64,000 nucleotides of DNA from Lutibaculum sp963816555. Lineage in GTDB: Bacteria; Pseudomonadota; Alphaproteobacteria; Rhizobiales; Tepidamorphaceae. Location: NCBI GenBank assembly GCA_963816555.1, contig CAWFLD010000004.1, positions 124,001 to 188,000 on the forward strand, given 5' to 3'. Under the pieces are notes generated by a model. That model did not search any database. It saw only the letters and a program-made list of their open reading frames with translations, and was not told where the DNA came from. How positions within the stretch are numbered: position 1 is the stretch's first letter; each line of letters opens with the position of its first letter. Below are positions 44,865 through 54,740 of this stretch, one piece after another. The translations under genes were made by a program, and so were the position numbers.

Positions 44865-45850
44865 GAGAGTTCCGGTATTCGAGGGCCGGCGACGTCGCCG
44901 AGGCCGGCCGCCTGGCGACCTCGGGGCATGCCCGCTTCATCGCCGGCGGCACCAACCTGCTCGACCTGATGAAGCTCGAGGTCGAGGCGCCGGACACGCT
45001 GGTCGACATCAACCGGCTGCCGCTGAAGGACGTCGAGGAGACGGAGGACGGCGGCCTGCGCATCGGCGCGCTCGTGCCGAACGCCGACCTCGCCGCCCAT
45101 CCGCGGATCCGGCGCGACTATGCCGTCCTGTCGCGGGCCCTGCTGGCGGGCGCCTCCGGGCAGCTGCGCAACAAGGCGACGACCGGCGGCAACCTGCTGC
45201 AGCGCACGCGGTGCTACTATTTCTACGAGCCCACCGCGCCCTGCAACAAGCGCGATCCGGGCTCGGGCTGCGGCGCCATGGGCGGCTTCAACCGCATCCA
45301 CGCGATCCTCGGCGCGAGCGATAAGTGCATCGCCACCCACCCCTCCGACATGGCGGTCGCCATGCGCGCGCTCGACGCGGTGGTCGAGACGCGCAAGGCC
45401 GACGGCACGACGCGCGAGCTCGATTTCGACGCGCTCTACCGGCTGCCGGGCGAGACGCCCGAGATCGAGACGAACCTCGAGCCGGGCGAGCTGATCGTCG
45501 CGGTGCGCCTGCCGGCGCCGGTCGGCGGCGTGCACGCCTACCGCAAGGTGCGCGACCGCGCGTCCTACGCCTTCGCGCTCGTCTCGGTGGCCGCCGCGGT
45601 GAGAACGGAAGGCGGCCGCATCACCGAGGCGCGGCTCGCCTTCGGCGGGCTCGCCCCCATGCCGTGGCGCGACCGCGCCGTGGAGCAGCGCCTCGTCGGC
45701 GAGGCGCCGGGCAAGGCGCTCTTCGAGGAGGCCGCCGGCATCCTGCTGAAGGACGCGAAGGGCCAGGGCTCGAACGACTTCAAGATCCCGCTCGCCCGCC
45801 GCACGCTTCTCGCCGTCCTGTCCGACGTCACCAGGGAGACCGCCCGATGA
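44861..45850 (+). CDS. Molybdenum hydroxylase FAD subunit, PaoB-like with 4Fe-4S cysteines
   Basis: FAD-binding middle subunit. 329 residues. Seen: FIAGGTNLLDLMKLEVEAPDTLVDI and the FAD segment ATTGGNLLQRTRCYYF. Four cysteines, C118, C128, C137 and C156, in RCYYFYEPTAPCNKRDPGSGC and SDKCIATHPSDM, match the extra 4Fe-4S binding insert known in PaoB and 4-hydroxybenzoyl-CoA reductase-like enzymes. This rules out a plain xanthine dehydrogenase FAD subunit. ATGA overlaps on both sides show tight translational coupling. Confidence 0.9.
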   Translation: MREFRYSRAGDVAEAGRLATSGHARFIAGGTNLLDLMKLEVEAPDTLVDINRLPLKDVEETEDGGLRIGALVPNADLAAHPRIRRDYAVLSRALLAGASGQLRNKATTGGNLLQRTRCYYFYEPTAPCNKRDPGSGCGAMGGFNRIHAILGASDKCIATHPSDMAVAMRALDAVVETRKADGTTRELDFDALYRLPGETPEIETNLEPGELIVAVRLPAPVGGVHAYRKVRDRASYAFALVSVAAAVRTEGGRITEARLAFGGLAPMPWRDRAVEQRLVGEAPGKALFEEAAGILLKDAKGQGSNDFKIPLARRTLLAVLSDVTRETAR

Positions 45851-48063
45851 GCACGTATGTCATGGACAAGGATGCCGGGGAGACCCGGCTCGACCGGAAC
45901 CCGCAAGGGGTCATCGGCAAGCCGCTCGACCGCTACGAGGGGCCGCTCAAGGTCTCCGGCCGGGCGACCTACGCCTACGAGTACCTGGCCGGCGAGGAGG
46001 TCGGCTACGGCTTCGTCGTCACGGCCGGGATCGGCAAGGGCCGGATCAGGTCCGTCGATGCCTCCGCCGCGGAGGCCGAGCCGGGCGTGCTCGCCGTGGT
46101 CTCGGGCGAGCGCATCCCGCGGGCGGCGGCGCAGCCGATGAGCGCCGGCGCGCTGACGATCGACGGCCAGGTCTTCCACTACGGGCAGCCCGTCGCGGTC
46201 GTCGTGGCGACGAGCTTCGAGGCGGCACGGCACGCCTCGCGGCTCGTGAAGGTCGAGTACGAGCCCGAGGACGGCCGCTACGAGCTGTCGCGGTTCAAGG
46301 ACACCGCGCAGCCCTCCGACAAGGGCGTGATGCCGCCCGACACCGAGCGCGGCGCCTTCGAGGAGGCGTACGCGGCGGCCGAGGTGCAGTTCGACCAGAC
46401 CTACACCACGCCGAGCCACCACGCCGCGGCGATGGAGCCGCACGCGACCACCGCGAAGTGGGACGGCGACACGCTGACGGTGTGGACGGGCGGCCAGCTC
46501 CTCGAGACGAACGTCAAGCAGGTGGCGAACGGCGTCGGCATTCCCGTCGAGAACGTCCGCGTCCTGAGCCCCTATATCGGCGGCGGCTTCGGCTCGAAGC
46601 TCGGCATCGGCCCGGACGCGATCCTCGCCGCGCTCGGCGCGAAGGCGGCCGGACGTCCCGTCAAGCTCGCGCTGACGCGGCCAAACGTCTTCCAGGCGAC
46701 CTCCCGGCGCTCCGAGACGATCCAGCGGATCCGCATCGGCACGACGAAGGACGGCCGGATCACCGCCTTCGCCCACGAGACGTGGGTCGGCAACTCGCCC
46801 GGCAACGGGTTCTTCGAGCCGGCCGGCGTCTCGTCCGTGTTCCTCTATGCGGGCGAGAACCGGAAGATCTCGCACCGGGTGGCGGAGCTCGACGTGCTCA
46901 TGACCTCGGCCGTGCGCGCGCCCGGCGAGGCGGTGGGCATGCTGGCGCTGGAGAACGCGATGGACGAGCTGGCGGAGAGGCTCGGCCTCGACCCGGTCGC
47001 CTTCCGCAAGCTGAACGAGCCGGAGGTCGCGCCGCAGGACGACAAGCCGTTCTCCTCGCGCATGCTGGTCGAGTGCATGGACGAGGGCGCGCGCCTGTTC
47101 GGCTGGGACCGCCGGCCGGAGAAGCCCGGCACAAAGCGCGAGGGCGAGTGGCTGATCGGCTACGGCATGGCCGCCGCCTCGCGGGCCAACCGCATCGTCA
47201 AGTCCTCCGCCGAGGTCACGCTGGAGGCCGACGGCCGCGTCACCGTGCGCACCTCGATGACCGACATCGGCACCGGCAGCTACACGATCCTGCAGCAGGT
47301 GGCCGCCGAGATGCTGGGCGTGGCGCCGGAGGACGTCACGGTCGAGCTCGGCGACACGCGCTTCCCGGCCTCGTCCGGCTCGGGCGGCTCGTTCGGCGCC
47401 AACAGCGCCGGCTCGTCGGTCTTCGTCGCCTGCGAGGACCTGATCGGCATCCTCGCCGACCGGCTGGGCGTCGACGGCGACGAGCTGACGCTGAAGGACG
47501 GCCACGCCATCGCCGGCAACCGCCAGATCGCCTTCTCCGAGATCCTCGCGGGCGAGGCGATCTCGTCGGTCGGGACGATCCAGCCGGGCGAGACGTCGCA
47601 GAAGTTCAAGCAGGCGAGCTACGGCGCGCATTTCTGCGAGGTGGCGGTCAACGCGGTGACCGGCGAGACGCGCGTGCGCCGGCTGCTGACCGTCGCCGCG
47701 GCGGGGCGCATCCTCAACGAGAAGACCGCGCGGTCGCAGTGCATCGGCGGCCAGATCTGGGGCATCGGCTCGGCGCTCACCGAGGAGCTGGTGATCGACG
47801 CGCGCACCGGGCTGCTCGTCAACCACGACCTCGCGGAGTACCACGTGCCGGTCAACGCCGACGTGCCGCAGCTCGAGGTCGTCTTCCTGCCGGAGCGCGA
47901 CCCGCACGCGAGCCCGCTCGCCGGCAAGGGCATCGGCGAGCTGGCGCTCGCGGGCGTCGGCGCCGCGATCACCAACGCGATCTACAATGCCTGCGGCGTC
48001 CGCGTGCGCGACTACCCGATGACGCTCGACAAGGTGCTGTCGGGGCTGCCCGAGCTCGACTGA
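45847..48063 (+). CDS. Molybdenum hydroxylase catalytic subunit, PaoC-like
   Basis: Catalytic subunit binding the molybdopterin cytosine dinucleotide cofactor. 738 residues. Seen: KVSGRATYAYEY, a long GGGFGSKLG (molybdenum pocket), AVRAPGEAVGMLALE, GSGGSFGANSAGSS, CIGGQIWGIGSAL and the catalytic glutamate in KGIGELALAGVGAAITNAI. The substrate is probably an aldehyde or aromatic compound by family, but cannot be fixed. The XdhC/PaoD-type maturation chaperone usually found next to such genes is not in this window. A strong terminator follows. Confidence 0.9.
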   Translation: MSTYVMDKDAGETRLDRNPQGVIGKPLDRYEGPLKVSGRATYAYEYLAGEEVGYGFVVTAGIGKGRIRSVDASAAEAEPGVLAVVSGERIPRAAAQPMSAGALTIDGQVFHYGQPVAVVVATSFEAARHASRLVKVEYEPEDGRYELSRFKDTAQPSDKGVMPPDTERGAFEEAYAAAEVQFDQTYTTPSHHAAAMEPHATTAKWDGDTLTVWTGGQLLETNVKQVANGVGIPVENVRVLSPYIGGGFGSKLGIGPDAILAALGAKAAGRPVKLALTRPNVFQATSRRSETIQRIRIGTTKDGRITAFAHETWVGNSPGNGFFEPAGVSSVFLYAGENRKISHRVAELDVLMTSAVRAPGEAVGMLALENAMDELAERLGLDPVAFRKLNEPEVAPQDDKPFSSRMLVECMDEGARLFGWDRRPEKPGTKREGEWLIGYGMAAASRANRIVKSSAEVTLEADGRVTVRTSMTDIGTGSYTILQQVAAEMLGVAPEDVTVELGDTRFPASSGSGGSFGANSAGSSVFVACEDLIGILADRLGVDGDELTLKDGHAIAGNRQIAFSEILAGEAISSVGTIQPGETSQKFKQASYGAHFCEVAVNAVTGETRVRRLLTVAAAGRILNEKTARSQCIGGQIWGIGSALTEELVIDARTGLLVNHDLAEYHVPVNADVPQLEVVFLPERDPHASPLAGKGIGELALAGVGAAITNAIYNACGVRVRDYPMTLDKVLSGLPELD

Positions 48064-48088
48064 GCCCCGGGCAAGGCGACGGTTCGAG

Positions 48089-48120
48089 GGGGTGGAGGCT
48101 TGTCGCCTCCGCCCCTTTTT
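48089..48120 (+). terminator. Intrinsic terminator of the molybdenum hydroxylase operon
   Basis: An 11-bp stem with one G-T pair (48089-48099 with 48105-48115, loop TTGTC) followed by TTTTT. Confidence 0.88.
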
Positions 48121-48142
48121 CGTCCGGGGGTTCCGGCGGGCC

Positions 48143-49135
48143 TCAGGCCGGGCGCGTCTCCGGCGGCGCCATGAAGTCCGGCGCGACGGGGTCCGGCACG
48201 TGGCGCTTCAGGATCGCGTCGATCTCGCGCCTCGTGTCCTCGTCGAGGTGCCAGCCGTCGATCTCGTCCACCGGCTCGAGCTGGTCGGGCCGCCGTGCGC
48301 CCCACAGGGCCACGGTCGGCCCCTGGTCGAGCACCCAGCGCACGGCCAGCGCCAGCACCGACTTGCCGAAGCGCTCGCGCGCCAGCGTCTTCAGCTCCTC
48401 CACCGCGGCGAGATTGCGCCGGAAGCGCTCGCCGACGAACTTGGGATCGCTCTGGCGCAGGTCGTCGCCCTCGAAGGCGCGGCCGGTGCTCATGCGGCCG
48501 GAGAGCAGGCCCCGGCACAGCGCGCCGTAGCTGACCACGGTCAGGCCGCTCTTCACCGCGTAGGGCAGCACGTCGGCCTCGATGTCGCGCTCGAACAGGT
48601 TGTAGGGCGGCTGGACGGAGGCGAGCGGGGCCGCCGCCCGGAAGGCGTCCATCTGCTCCGGCGAGAAGTTGCTGACGCCGATCGCGCGGATCTTGCCCTC
48701 CTGGCGCAGCCCGTCGAGCGTGTGCGCCGTCACCTCGAGGTCGGTCTCGAGATCGGGCCAGTGCACCTGGTAGAGGTCGATGACGTCCGTCCGCAGCCGC
48801 CTCAGCGAGTCCTCGACCTCCTGCCGGATGCGCTCGGGCCGCGAGTCGCGGAACACCTTGCCGTCCTTCCAGTTCAGGCCGACCTTCGTCGCGATCTCCA
48901 CCCTGTCGCGCAAGGCCCCCTCCTCGATCGCCTTGCCGACGATCTCCTCCGATCGGCCGAAGCCGTAGACGGGCGCGGTGTCGATCAGCGTGATGCCGCG
49001 CTCGACGGCGGCCTGGATCGTGGCGACGGACTGCTTCTCGTCGGTGCCGCCCCACTGCCAGCCGCCGATCGCCCAGGTGCCGAGGCCGATGCGGGAGACG
49101 GCCACGCCGGATCCGTCCAGTTCGATCGCTTCCAT
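48143..49135 (-). CDS. Aldo/keto reductase
   Basis: NADPH-dependent oxidoreductase of the aldo/keto reductase family; 330 residues from the ATG at 49135, which has AAGGAG ten bases upstream. Seen: the catalytic tetrad in LIDTAPVYGFGRSEE (Asp, Tyr), IATKVGL (Lys) and LYQVHWPD (His), GVSNFSPEQMDAF, and a C-terminal cofactor segment VALWGARRPDQLEPV. Substrate unknown; general resemblance to AKR family members acting on small aldehydes and ketones. It converges on the molybdenum hydroxylase operon but there is no proof of a shared pathway. Confidence 0.92.
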   Translation of the reverse strand: MEAIELDGSGVAVSRIGLGTWAIGGWQWGGTDEKQSVATIQAAVERGITLIDTAPVYGFGRSEEIVGKAIEEGALRDRVEIATKVGLNWKDGKVFRDSRPERIRQEVEDSLRRLRTDVIDLYQVHWPDLETDLEVTAHTLDGLRQEGKIRAIGVSNFSPEQMDAFRAAAPLASVQPPYNLFERDIEADVLPYAVKSGLTVVSYGALCRGLLSGRMSTGRAFEGDDLRQSDPKFVGERFRRNLAAVEELKTLARERFGKSVLALAVRWVLDQGPTVALWGARRPDQLEPVDEIDGWHLDEDTRREIDAILKRHVPDPVAPDFMAPPETRPA

Positions 49136-49360
49136 GCGGTAAACTCCTTCGGGGAGGTACGTCCGAGCCGGCCGAGCCGTTCCAGCCGGAACCATACTAC
49201 GCGACGGCAGGTGCCACACCGGGGGGCGCACGGCGCCGCTCGCCCGGGTCGGCGGCACCCGGCCATGCCGGAGTGCGTTGCCGTACATGGGCGAACCCTC
49301 GGCCCGGCATCCCGTTGCGAAGTGACCTCCCCGTTCCGTCCATCCTCCAAAAGGCAAGGC

Positions 49361-50455
49361 ATGACCCGTTTCCTGCGCGTCCTCCGCCGCTTCGTCCTCG
49401 GGCCGCTCGTCCTCCTGCTGGTCGCGGCGAGCCTGCTGCCGCTCGTCGAGACGAACATCTGGTGGATCCGCTACCTCGACTTCCCGCGCGTCCAGTTCGC
49501 GGTCGCACTGCTCGCCGCGTCGGCGCTCTACGTGATCTGCGGCGGCTGGCGCGGCTTCGGCAGCTGGCTCCTTCTCGCGGTCGCGGCCGGCGGGCTCGCC
49601 TATCACGGCGTGAAGCTCTACCCGTACGGCGACTATGCGGAGCCGATGGCCGTGACGGCGCAGAGCTGCCCGCAGGGAGCGCGCCTGCGCCTGATGGAGG
49701 CGAACGTGAAGGCCGGCAACGAGCATGCCGCGGCCTTCCTGGACGAGGTGCGCGAGGCGAAGCCCGACGTGCTCCTGGTGCTCGAGACCGACGAGTGGTG
49801 GGACCGCCACCTGCGGGAGCTTCAGGACTTCCCGTTCCGCAGGCAGTACATCCCCGACGGCCCCGGCTGGTACGGCATGCACGTGCTGTCGCGCTACAGG
49901 CTCCAGGACCCGCAGATGCAGTTCCTGTTCGACAGCCGCACGCCGACGCTGCGGACCGGCATCGAGCTGCCCGACGGCGACACCGTCACCTTCTTCGGCG
50001 TCCACCCCAAGCCGCCGCAGAGCTGGTCGCAGTCGACGACCCTGCGCGACGGGCACCTGGCCACCATTGCCCGGGAGGCCCGCGACGCCGAGGGGCCCGT
50101 GCTCGTCTCGGGCGACTTCAACGCCGTGCCGTGGGAGCGCGTGGTGCGCCGGATGATGCGGGTGGGCGGGCTGCTCGATCCGCGGGTCGGGCGCGGCTGG
50201 CATCCGACCTACGGCGACGGTCCGCTGGTGACCTGGCCCCTCGACCAGGTGCTGTTCCAGGACGGCATCGCGCTCCGGGATCTCCAGGTGCTCGACGACG
50301 TGGGCTCGGACCATTACCCCCTCATCGCCGACCTCTGCGTCGATGCCTCGTTCGCGGAGCGCCAGAACGCGCCGCAGCCGAGGGACGGCGACGCCGAGGA
50401 GTTCTCGAAGACCATCGCCGCGGCGAAGGAGATCGACCCGGGCGGCTCCCGCTGA
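49361..50455 (+). CDS. Membrane-anchored endonuclease/exonuclease/phosphatase (EEP) protein
   Basis: A 364-residue protein with about three N-terminal membrane segments (FVLGPLVLLLVAASLLPLV, FAVALLAASALYVI, SWLLLAVAAGGLAYHG) and a periplasm-facing or membrane-attached EEP domain. Seen: RLMEANVKAGN, VLLVLETDEWWDRHL, FFGVHPKPPQS, LVSGDFNAVPWE and DHYPLIADL, giving the metal-binding Asn, Glu, His, Asp and His of the DNase I-like fold. Substrate (nucleic acid, lipid phosphate or other) cannot be told. Start ATG 49361 has AAGGCAAGGC upstream. Confidence 0.88.
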   Translation: MTRFLRVLRRFVLGPLVLLLVAASLLPLVETNIWWIRYLDFPRVQFAVALLAASALYVICGGWRGFGSWLLLAVAAGGLAYHGVKLYPYGDYAEPMAVTAQSCPQGARLRLMEANVKAGNEHAAAFLDEVREAKPDVLLVLETDEWWDRHLRELQDFPFRRQYIPDGPGWYGMHVLSRYRLQDPQMQFLFDSRTPTLRTGIELPDGDTVTFFGVHPKPPQSWSQSTTLRDGHLATIAREARDAEGPVLVSGDFNAVPWERVVRRMMRVGGLLDPRVGRGWHPTYGDGPLVTWPLDQVLFQDGIALRDLQVLDDVGSDHYPLIADLCVDASFAERQNAPQPRDGDAEEFSKTIAAAKEIDPGGSR

Positions 50456-50513
50456 CGGCCGCGCCGCGCGACGGGCACGGCCGAACGCCACCCGGCCGCG
50501 CGAGCCTCGCCCT

Positions 50514-51621
50514 CTAGAGCCGCTTGCCGCTCTCGGGGTCGAAGAGCTTGGCCTTGGCCATGTTGACCTCGAAGGCGAAGGGCTGCCCCGCCACGGGCCG
50601 GTCCTCCGGCCGGACGCGGGCCACCGCCTCGCCGCCGCCGAGCGTGAAGACGAGCAGCGTGTCCGGCCCCGTCGGCTCCACCACCTCGATCGGCCGCTCG
50701 AAGCCGAAGACGTGCGGGCCCGGCTGCTGGGTGCCCTTGCCGGTGATCGTCTCGGGCCGCAGGCCGAGGCGGACGTCGCGGCCGACGCGCGCCCGCGCCG
50801 CCTCCGCGAGGTTGTCCGGCACGGGAAAGCGGATCGGCCCCTCCGGCTCGTCGACCTCGACGAAGAGCCCGCCCTCCTCCACGACCCGGCCGCTCAGGAT
50901 GTTCATCGGCGGCGAGCCGATGAAGCTCGCGACGAACAGGTCGGCGGGGTTCTCGTAGATCTCGTCGGCGGTGTCGAACTGCCGGATGTGGCCGTTGTCC
51001 ATGACCGCGATGCGCGAGGCGAGCGTCATCGCCTCGATCTGGTCGTGCGTCACGTAGATGATCGACTTGCCGATGCGCTGGTGGAGCTTCTTGATCTCCG
51101 TGCGCATCTCGATCCTCAGCTTGGCGTCGAGGTTCGACAGCGGCTCGTCGAACAGGAAGATCTGCGGGTCGCGCACCAGCGCCCGCGCCATGGCGACGCG
51201 CTGGCGCTGCCCGCCGGAGAGCTGGCCCGGCTTGCGGTCGAGATAGCGGGTCGATGTGCAGGAGCTCGCTGACGGTCTGCAGCGCCTTGTCCTGGTTCTC
51301 CTTCGAGACGCCGCGGATCTCCATGCCGAAGGTGATGTTCCTGCGCACGCTCTTGGTGGGGTAGAGCGAGTAGGACTGGAACACCATCGCGATGTCGCGG
51401 TCCTTCGGCGGGATGTCGTTGACCAGCCGGTCGCCGATGAAGACCTTGCCGTCGCTCAGCGTCTCGAGCCCGGCGACGATGTTGAGGAGGGTCGACTTGC
51501 CGCAGCCCGACGGCCCGACGAGGACGATGAACTCGCCCTCCTCCATGTCGAGGCTCACCCCCTTCAGCACCTCGGTCGACCCGAAGCGCTTCCACACGTT
51601 CTCCAGACGCACGCCCGACAT
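50514..51621 (-). CDS. Sugar ABC transporter ATPase, UgpC/MsmK type (frameshift near 51250)
   Basis: ATPase of the CUT1 sugar uptake system encoded just upstream on the same strand. Repaired length 368 residues. Seen: Walker A GPSGCGKST (36-44), Q-loop AMVFQSYSLYP, then after removal of one extra C (GACCCGC for GACCGC) RYLDRKPGQLSGGQRQRVAMARA, Walker B LFDEPLSNLDAKLR, H-loop YVTHDQIEAMTL, and a TOBE/OB regulatory domain at the C terminus (FASFIGSPPMNIL, LGLRPETI). Three bases after the second permease gene. Confidence 0.93.
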
Positions 51622-51623
51622 GG

Positions 51624-52514
51624 CTATCCCTTGACCGCGCCCGCCGCGAGGCCGCGGACGAAATATCTTCCTGCGATGACGTAGACGAGAAGCGTCGGCA
51701 GGCCGGCCATGATCGCGGCGGCCATGTCGACGTTGTATTCCTTCACGCCCGTGGAGGTGGCGACGACGTTGTTGAGCGCCACGGTGACGGGGTTGCTGTC
51801 GGCGGAGGTGAAGGCGACGCCGAACAGGAAGTCGTTCCAGATCTGCGTGAACTGCCAGATCACCGTGACGCCGAAGGTCGGCACCGCCATCGGCAGCACG
51901 ACGCGGCCGAAGATGGTGAAGAAGCCGGCGCCGTCGATCTTGGCGGCCTGCACGATGGAGTCCGACACGCCGACGAAGAAGTTGCGGAAGAACAGCGTCG
52001 TGAAGGCGAGGCCGTAGACGACGTGGACGAGGATCAGGCCGGACACCGTGCCGGCGAGGCCGAGGATCCCCAGCGTCCGCGCCATCGGCAGCAGGATGAC
52101 CTGGAACGGGATGAAGGCGCCGAACAGCATCAGGCCGAAGATGATGTCGGCCCCGCGGAAGCGCCACTTGGTCAGCGTGTAGCCGGCGAGCGCACCGAGG
52201 ATCGTCGAGATCGCGACCCCCGGCACCACGATCAGCACGGAGTTGAGGAAATAGGGCTTCAGACCCTCGCACTTCACGCCGACGCAGGCCGAGCTCCAGG
52301 CCTTCGCCCAGGGCGCGAAGGTGATGCTGGTCGGCGGGCTGATCAGCGTGCCGGCGCGGATCTCCTCGAGCGTCTTGAGCGACGTCGAGACCATGACGAA
52401 GAGCGGCAGAAGGTAGTACGCGGCGAAGAGGATCAGCACCGCGAAGAGCCCCGCCCGCAGGACCGTCTGGCGCGTGCCGCGCGGCCGCACCATGCCGTCG
52501 AGTTGCCGGCTCAC
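51624..52514 (-). CDS. gtsC: Sugar ABC transporter permease, MalG-like
   Basis: Inner-membrane permease of the CUT1 sugar transporter. 296 residues from the GTG at 52514, which overlaps the first permease stop (GTGA). About six membrane segments. The EAA loop reads ESDSIVQAAKIDGAGFFTIFGRVVLP (start of loop at VGVSDSIVQ). The end YVIAGRYFVRGLAAGAVKG is typical of MalG-like permeases. Name by analogy with GtsC because of the binding protein. Confidence 0.9.
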   Translation of the reverse strand: MSRQLDGMVRPRGTRQTVLRAGLFAVLILFAAYYLLPLFVMVSTSLKTLEEIRAGTLISPPTSITFAPWAKAWSSACVGVKCEGLKPYFLNSVLIVVPGVAISTILGALAGYTLTKWRFRGADIIFGLMLFGAFIPFQVILLPMARTLGILGLAGTVSGLILVHVVYGLAFTTLFFRNFFVGVSDSIVQAAKIDGAGFFTIFGRVVLPMAVPTFGVTVIWQFTQIWNDFLFGVAFTSADSNPVTVALNNVVATSTGVKEYNVDMAAAIMAGLPTLLVYVIAGRYFVRGLAAGAVKG

Positions 52515-53419
52515 CGGTTCGAACTCCTCAGTTCGGAATAGAGATACGGCACCATGATCGCCATGATGGTGGCGAGCATCATCACCGCGCTCGCCGCGGC
52601 CATGCCGAGCTCGCTGCGCTGGAAGGCGTAGGCGTACATGAAGGTGGCCGGCAGGTCGGTGGCGTAGCCCGGCCCGCCGCCGGTCAGGGCGACGATCAGG
52701 TCGTAGCTCTTCACCGCGAGGTGGGTGAGGATGATGACGGCCGACAGGAAGACCGGCCCGAGCATCGGCAGGATGATGCTGGCATAGGAGCGTATCGGCC
52801 CCGCCCCGTCGATCGCGGCGGCCTTCAGGATGTCGTCGTCGACCGACCTGAGCCCGGCGAGGAACAGCGCCATCACGTAGCCCGACGACTGCCATATGCC
52901 GGCGATGACGACGGTGTAGATCGCGAAGTCGGGGTTCACCAGCCAGTCGAAGGTGAAGTGCTCGAAGCCCATGGCGCGCACGAGGCGCTCGACGCCGAGG
53001 CCCGGGTTCAGGATCCACTTCCAGGCCGTGCCGGTGACGATGAAGGACAGCGCCATCGGGTAGAGGTAGATCGTGCGCAGCACGCCCTCGGCGCGGATCC
53101 TCTGGTCGAGGAAGATCGCGAGCAGCAGCCCGATGACGAGGCAGCCGGCGATGAACAGCCCGCCGAAGATGAACAGGTTCTCGATCGCCACGTACCAGCG
53201 CGGCGTCGACCACAGCCGCTCGTACTGCGCGAGCCCGACGAGGTCGTAGACCGGCAGGATCCTCGACTTGGTGAAGGAGATGTAGACCGTCCAGGCGATG
53301 AAGCCGTAGACGAAGAACAGGCTCAGCGCGAAGATCGGCGAGATCACGATCTGCGGCAGCCACCGCTCCACGGCGGCAAGCCGGCTCCGTCGCCCGTCAT
53401 GGTCGGCCTTCGCGCTCAT
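52511..53419 (-). CDS. gtsB: Sugar ABC transporter permease, MalF-like
   Basis: Partner permease of GtsC. 302 residues with about six membrane segments (first IVISPIFALSLFFVYGFIAW). The EAA loop, which contacts the ATPase, reads LRSVDDDILKAAAIDGAGPI. LTGGGPGYATDLPATFMY is a frequent MalF-like motif. It lies 64 bases after the binding protein gene. Confidence 0.92.
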   Translation of the reverse strand: MSAKADHDGRRSRLAAVERWLPQIVISPIFALSLFFVYGFIAWTVYISFTKSRILPVYDLVGLAQYERLWSTPRWYVAIENLFIFGGLFIAGCLVIGLLLAIFLDQRIRAEGVLRTIYLYPMALSFIVTGTAWKWILNPGLGVERLVRAMGFEHFTFDWLVNPDFAIYTVVIAGIWQSSGYVMALFLAGLRSVDDDILKAAAIDGAGPIRSYASIILPMLGPVFLSAVIILTHLAVKSYDLIVALTGGGPGYATDLPATFMYAYAFQRSELGMAAASAVMMLATIMAIMVPYLYSELRSSNR

Positions 53420-53483
53420 GTGCCCCTCCCCCGGATACGGGACCGCGCGTGGCGCGGCCCCGTGCAGGCTTGCCCCTGGCGTC

Positions 53484-54740
53484 CTAGAACTGCTGGGCGC
53501 GCTCGATGGCCGAGGCGAGGTTCTTCACCGCGTCCTGCGAGCTCATGTCGGAGTTGAAGAAGTTCGTGACGAGGTCCATGAACTCGCCGCGGACGGTGCG
53601 CGACACCGCCATCTCGTGCGCCATCGAGGGCACCAGGCTGTCGTTCTTGATCGCCTGCTGCAGGTCCTCGTGGGACTTCTTCGCGCACATGTCGAAGTCG
53701 TCGAGCGACACGTTCGTGTTCGCCGGGATCGAGCCCTTCGCCATGTTGAAGCTCTTCTGGAAGTCCGGCGACATGATGAGGCTGGCCAGCAGCGTCTCGC
53801 CCTTCTTCTGCTCCTCGTCGCTGACCTTGAAGAAGGCGATCGAGTCGGAGTTCAGGATGAAGCCCTTGCCGGGCGCCGAGGCGCACAGGAAGTCCTTGCC
53901 GGGCTCCTTGCCCGCCGCCAGGAACTCGCCCTTGGCCCAGTCGCCCATGATCTGGAAGGCCGCCTGGCCGTTCATCACCATCGCCGTGGCGAGGTTCCAG
54001 TCGCGGCCGGAGAAGTTCGGGTCGACATAGCCGCGGAGCTTCCTCAGCTGGTCGAAGACCTTGACCATCGTGTCGCTCGTGAGCGCGTCCTGGTCGAGGT
54101 CGACGAGCGCCTTCTTGTAGAAGTCCGGACCGCCGATGCCGAGCGCCACGACCTCGAAGAGCGTCGCGTCCTGCCAGGGCTGCCCGCCATGCGCCAGCGG
54201 CGTGATGCCGGCCGCCTTGAGCTTGTCGGCGACGGCGTTGAACTCGTCCCAGGTCGTCGGCATCTTCGCGTCGACCTTGGCGAGCACCTGCGGGTTCGCC
54301 CAGATCCAGTCGACGCGGTGGATGTTGACCGGCGCGGCGACGTACTTGCCGTCATATTTCATGATGTCGGCGAGAACCTTGGGCAGCTTGTCGTCCCAGT
54401 TCTCCTTCTGCGCGACGTCCTCGACGTCGGCGAGCGCGCCCTGCTCCGCCCATTCCTGGATGCCCGGGCCCTTGAGCTGCACCGCCGTCGGCGGGTCGCC
54501 GGCGACGACGCGGGCGCGCAGCGCGGTCATGGCTGCGTCGCCGCCGCCGCCCGCGATCGGCGAATCGATCCACGTGCCGCCCTGCGCCTCGAACGCCTTC
54601 TTCAGCTCGCCGACGGCCTTCGCCTCGCCGCCCGAGGTCCACCAGTGCAGCACCTCGGCCTTCTGCGCCTGGGCGCCGCCCGCGGTCAGGCACAGGCCGG
54701 CAGCGCACGCCGCGGCGGCCCACCATCTCGTGTGCTTCAT
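53484..54740 (-). CDS. gtsA: Sugar ABC transporter substrate-binding protein, GtsA-like
   Basis: Periplasmic sugar-binding protein, probably for glucose or mannose. 418 residues from the ATG at 54740, with AGGAGG seven bases upstream. Seen: signal peptide (WWAAAACAAGLCLTAGGAQA), VLHWWTSGGEAKAVGELK, GGGGDAAMTALRARVVAGDPP, KGPGIQEWAEQGAL and VNIHRVDWIWANP. These are strongly like GtsA of Pseudomonas glucose uptake. First gene of the operon gtsA-gtsB-gtsC-ATPase. Confidence 0.92.
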   Translation of the reverse strand: MKHTRWWAAAACAAGLCLTAGGAQAQKAEVLHWWTSGGEAKAVGELKKAFEAQGGTWIDSPIAGGGGDAAMTALRARVVAGDPPTAVQLKGPGIQEWAEQGALADVEDVAQKENWDDKLPKVLADIMKYDGKYVAAPVNIHRVDWIWANPQVLAKVDAKMPTTWDEFNAVADKLKAAGITPLAHGGQPWQDATLFEVVALGIGGPDFYKKALVDLDQDALTSDTMVKVFDQLRKLRGYVDPNFSGRDWNLATAMVMNGQAAFQIMGDWAKGEFLAAGKEPGKDFLCASAPGKGFILNSDSIAFFKVSDEEQKKGETLLASLIMSPDFQKSFNMAKGSIPANTNVSLDDFDMCAKKSHEDLQQAIKNDSLVPSMAHEMAVSRTVRGEFMDLVTNFFNSDMSSQDAVKNLASAIERAQQF

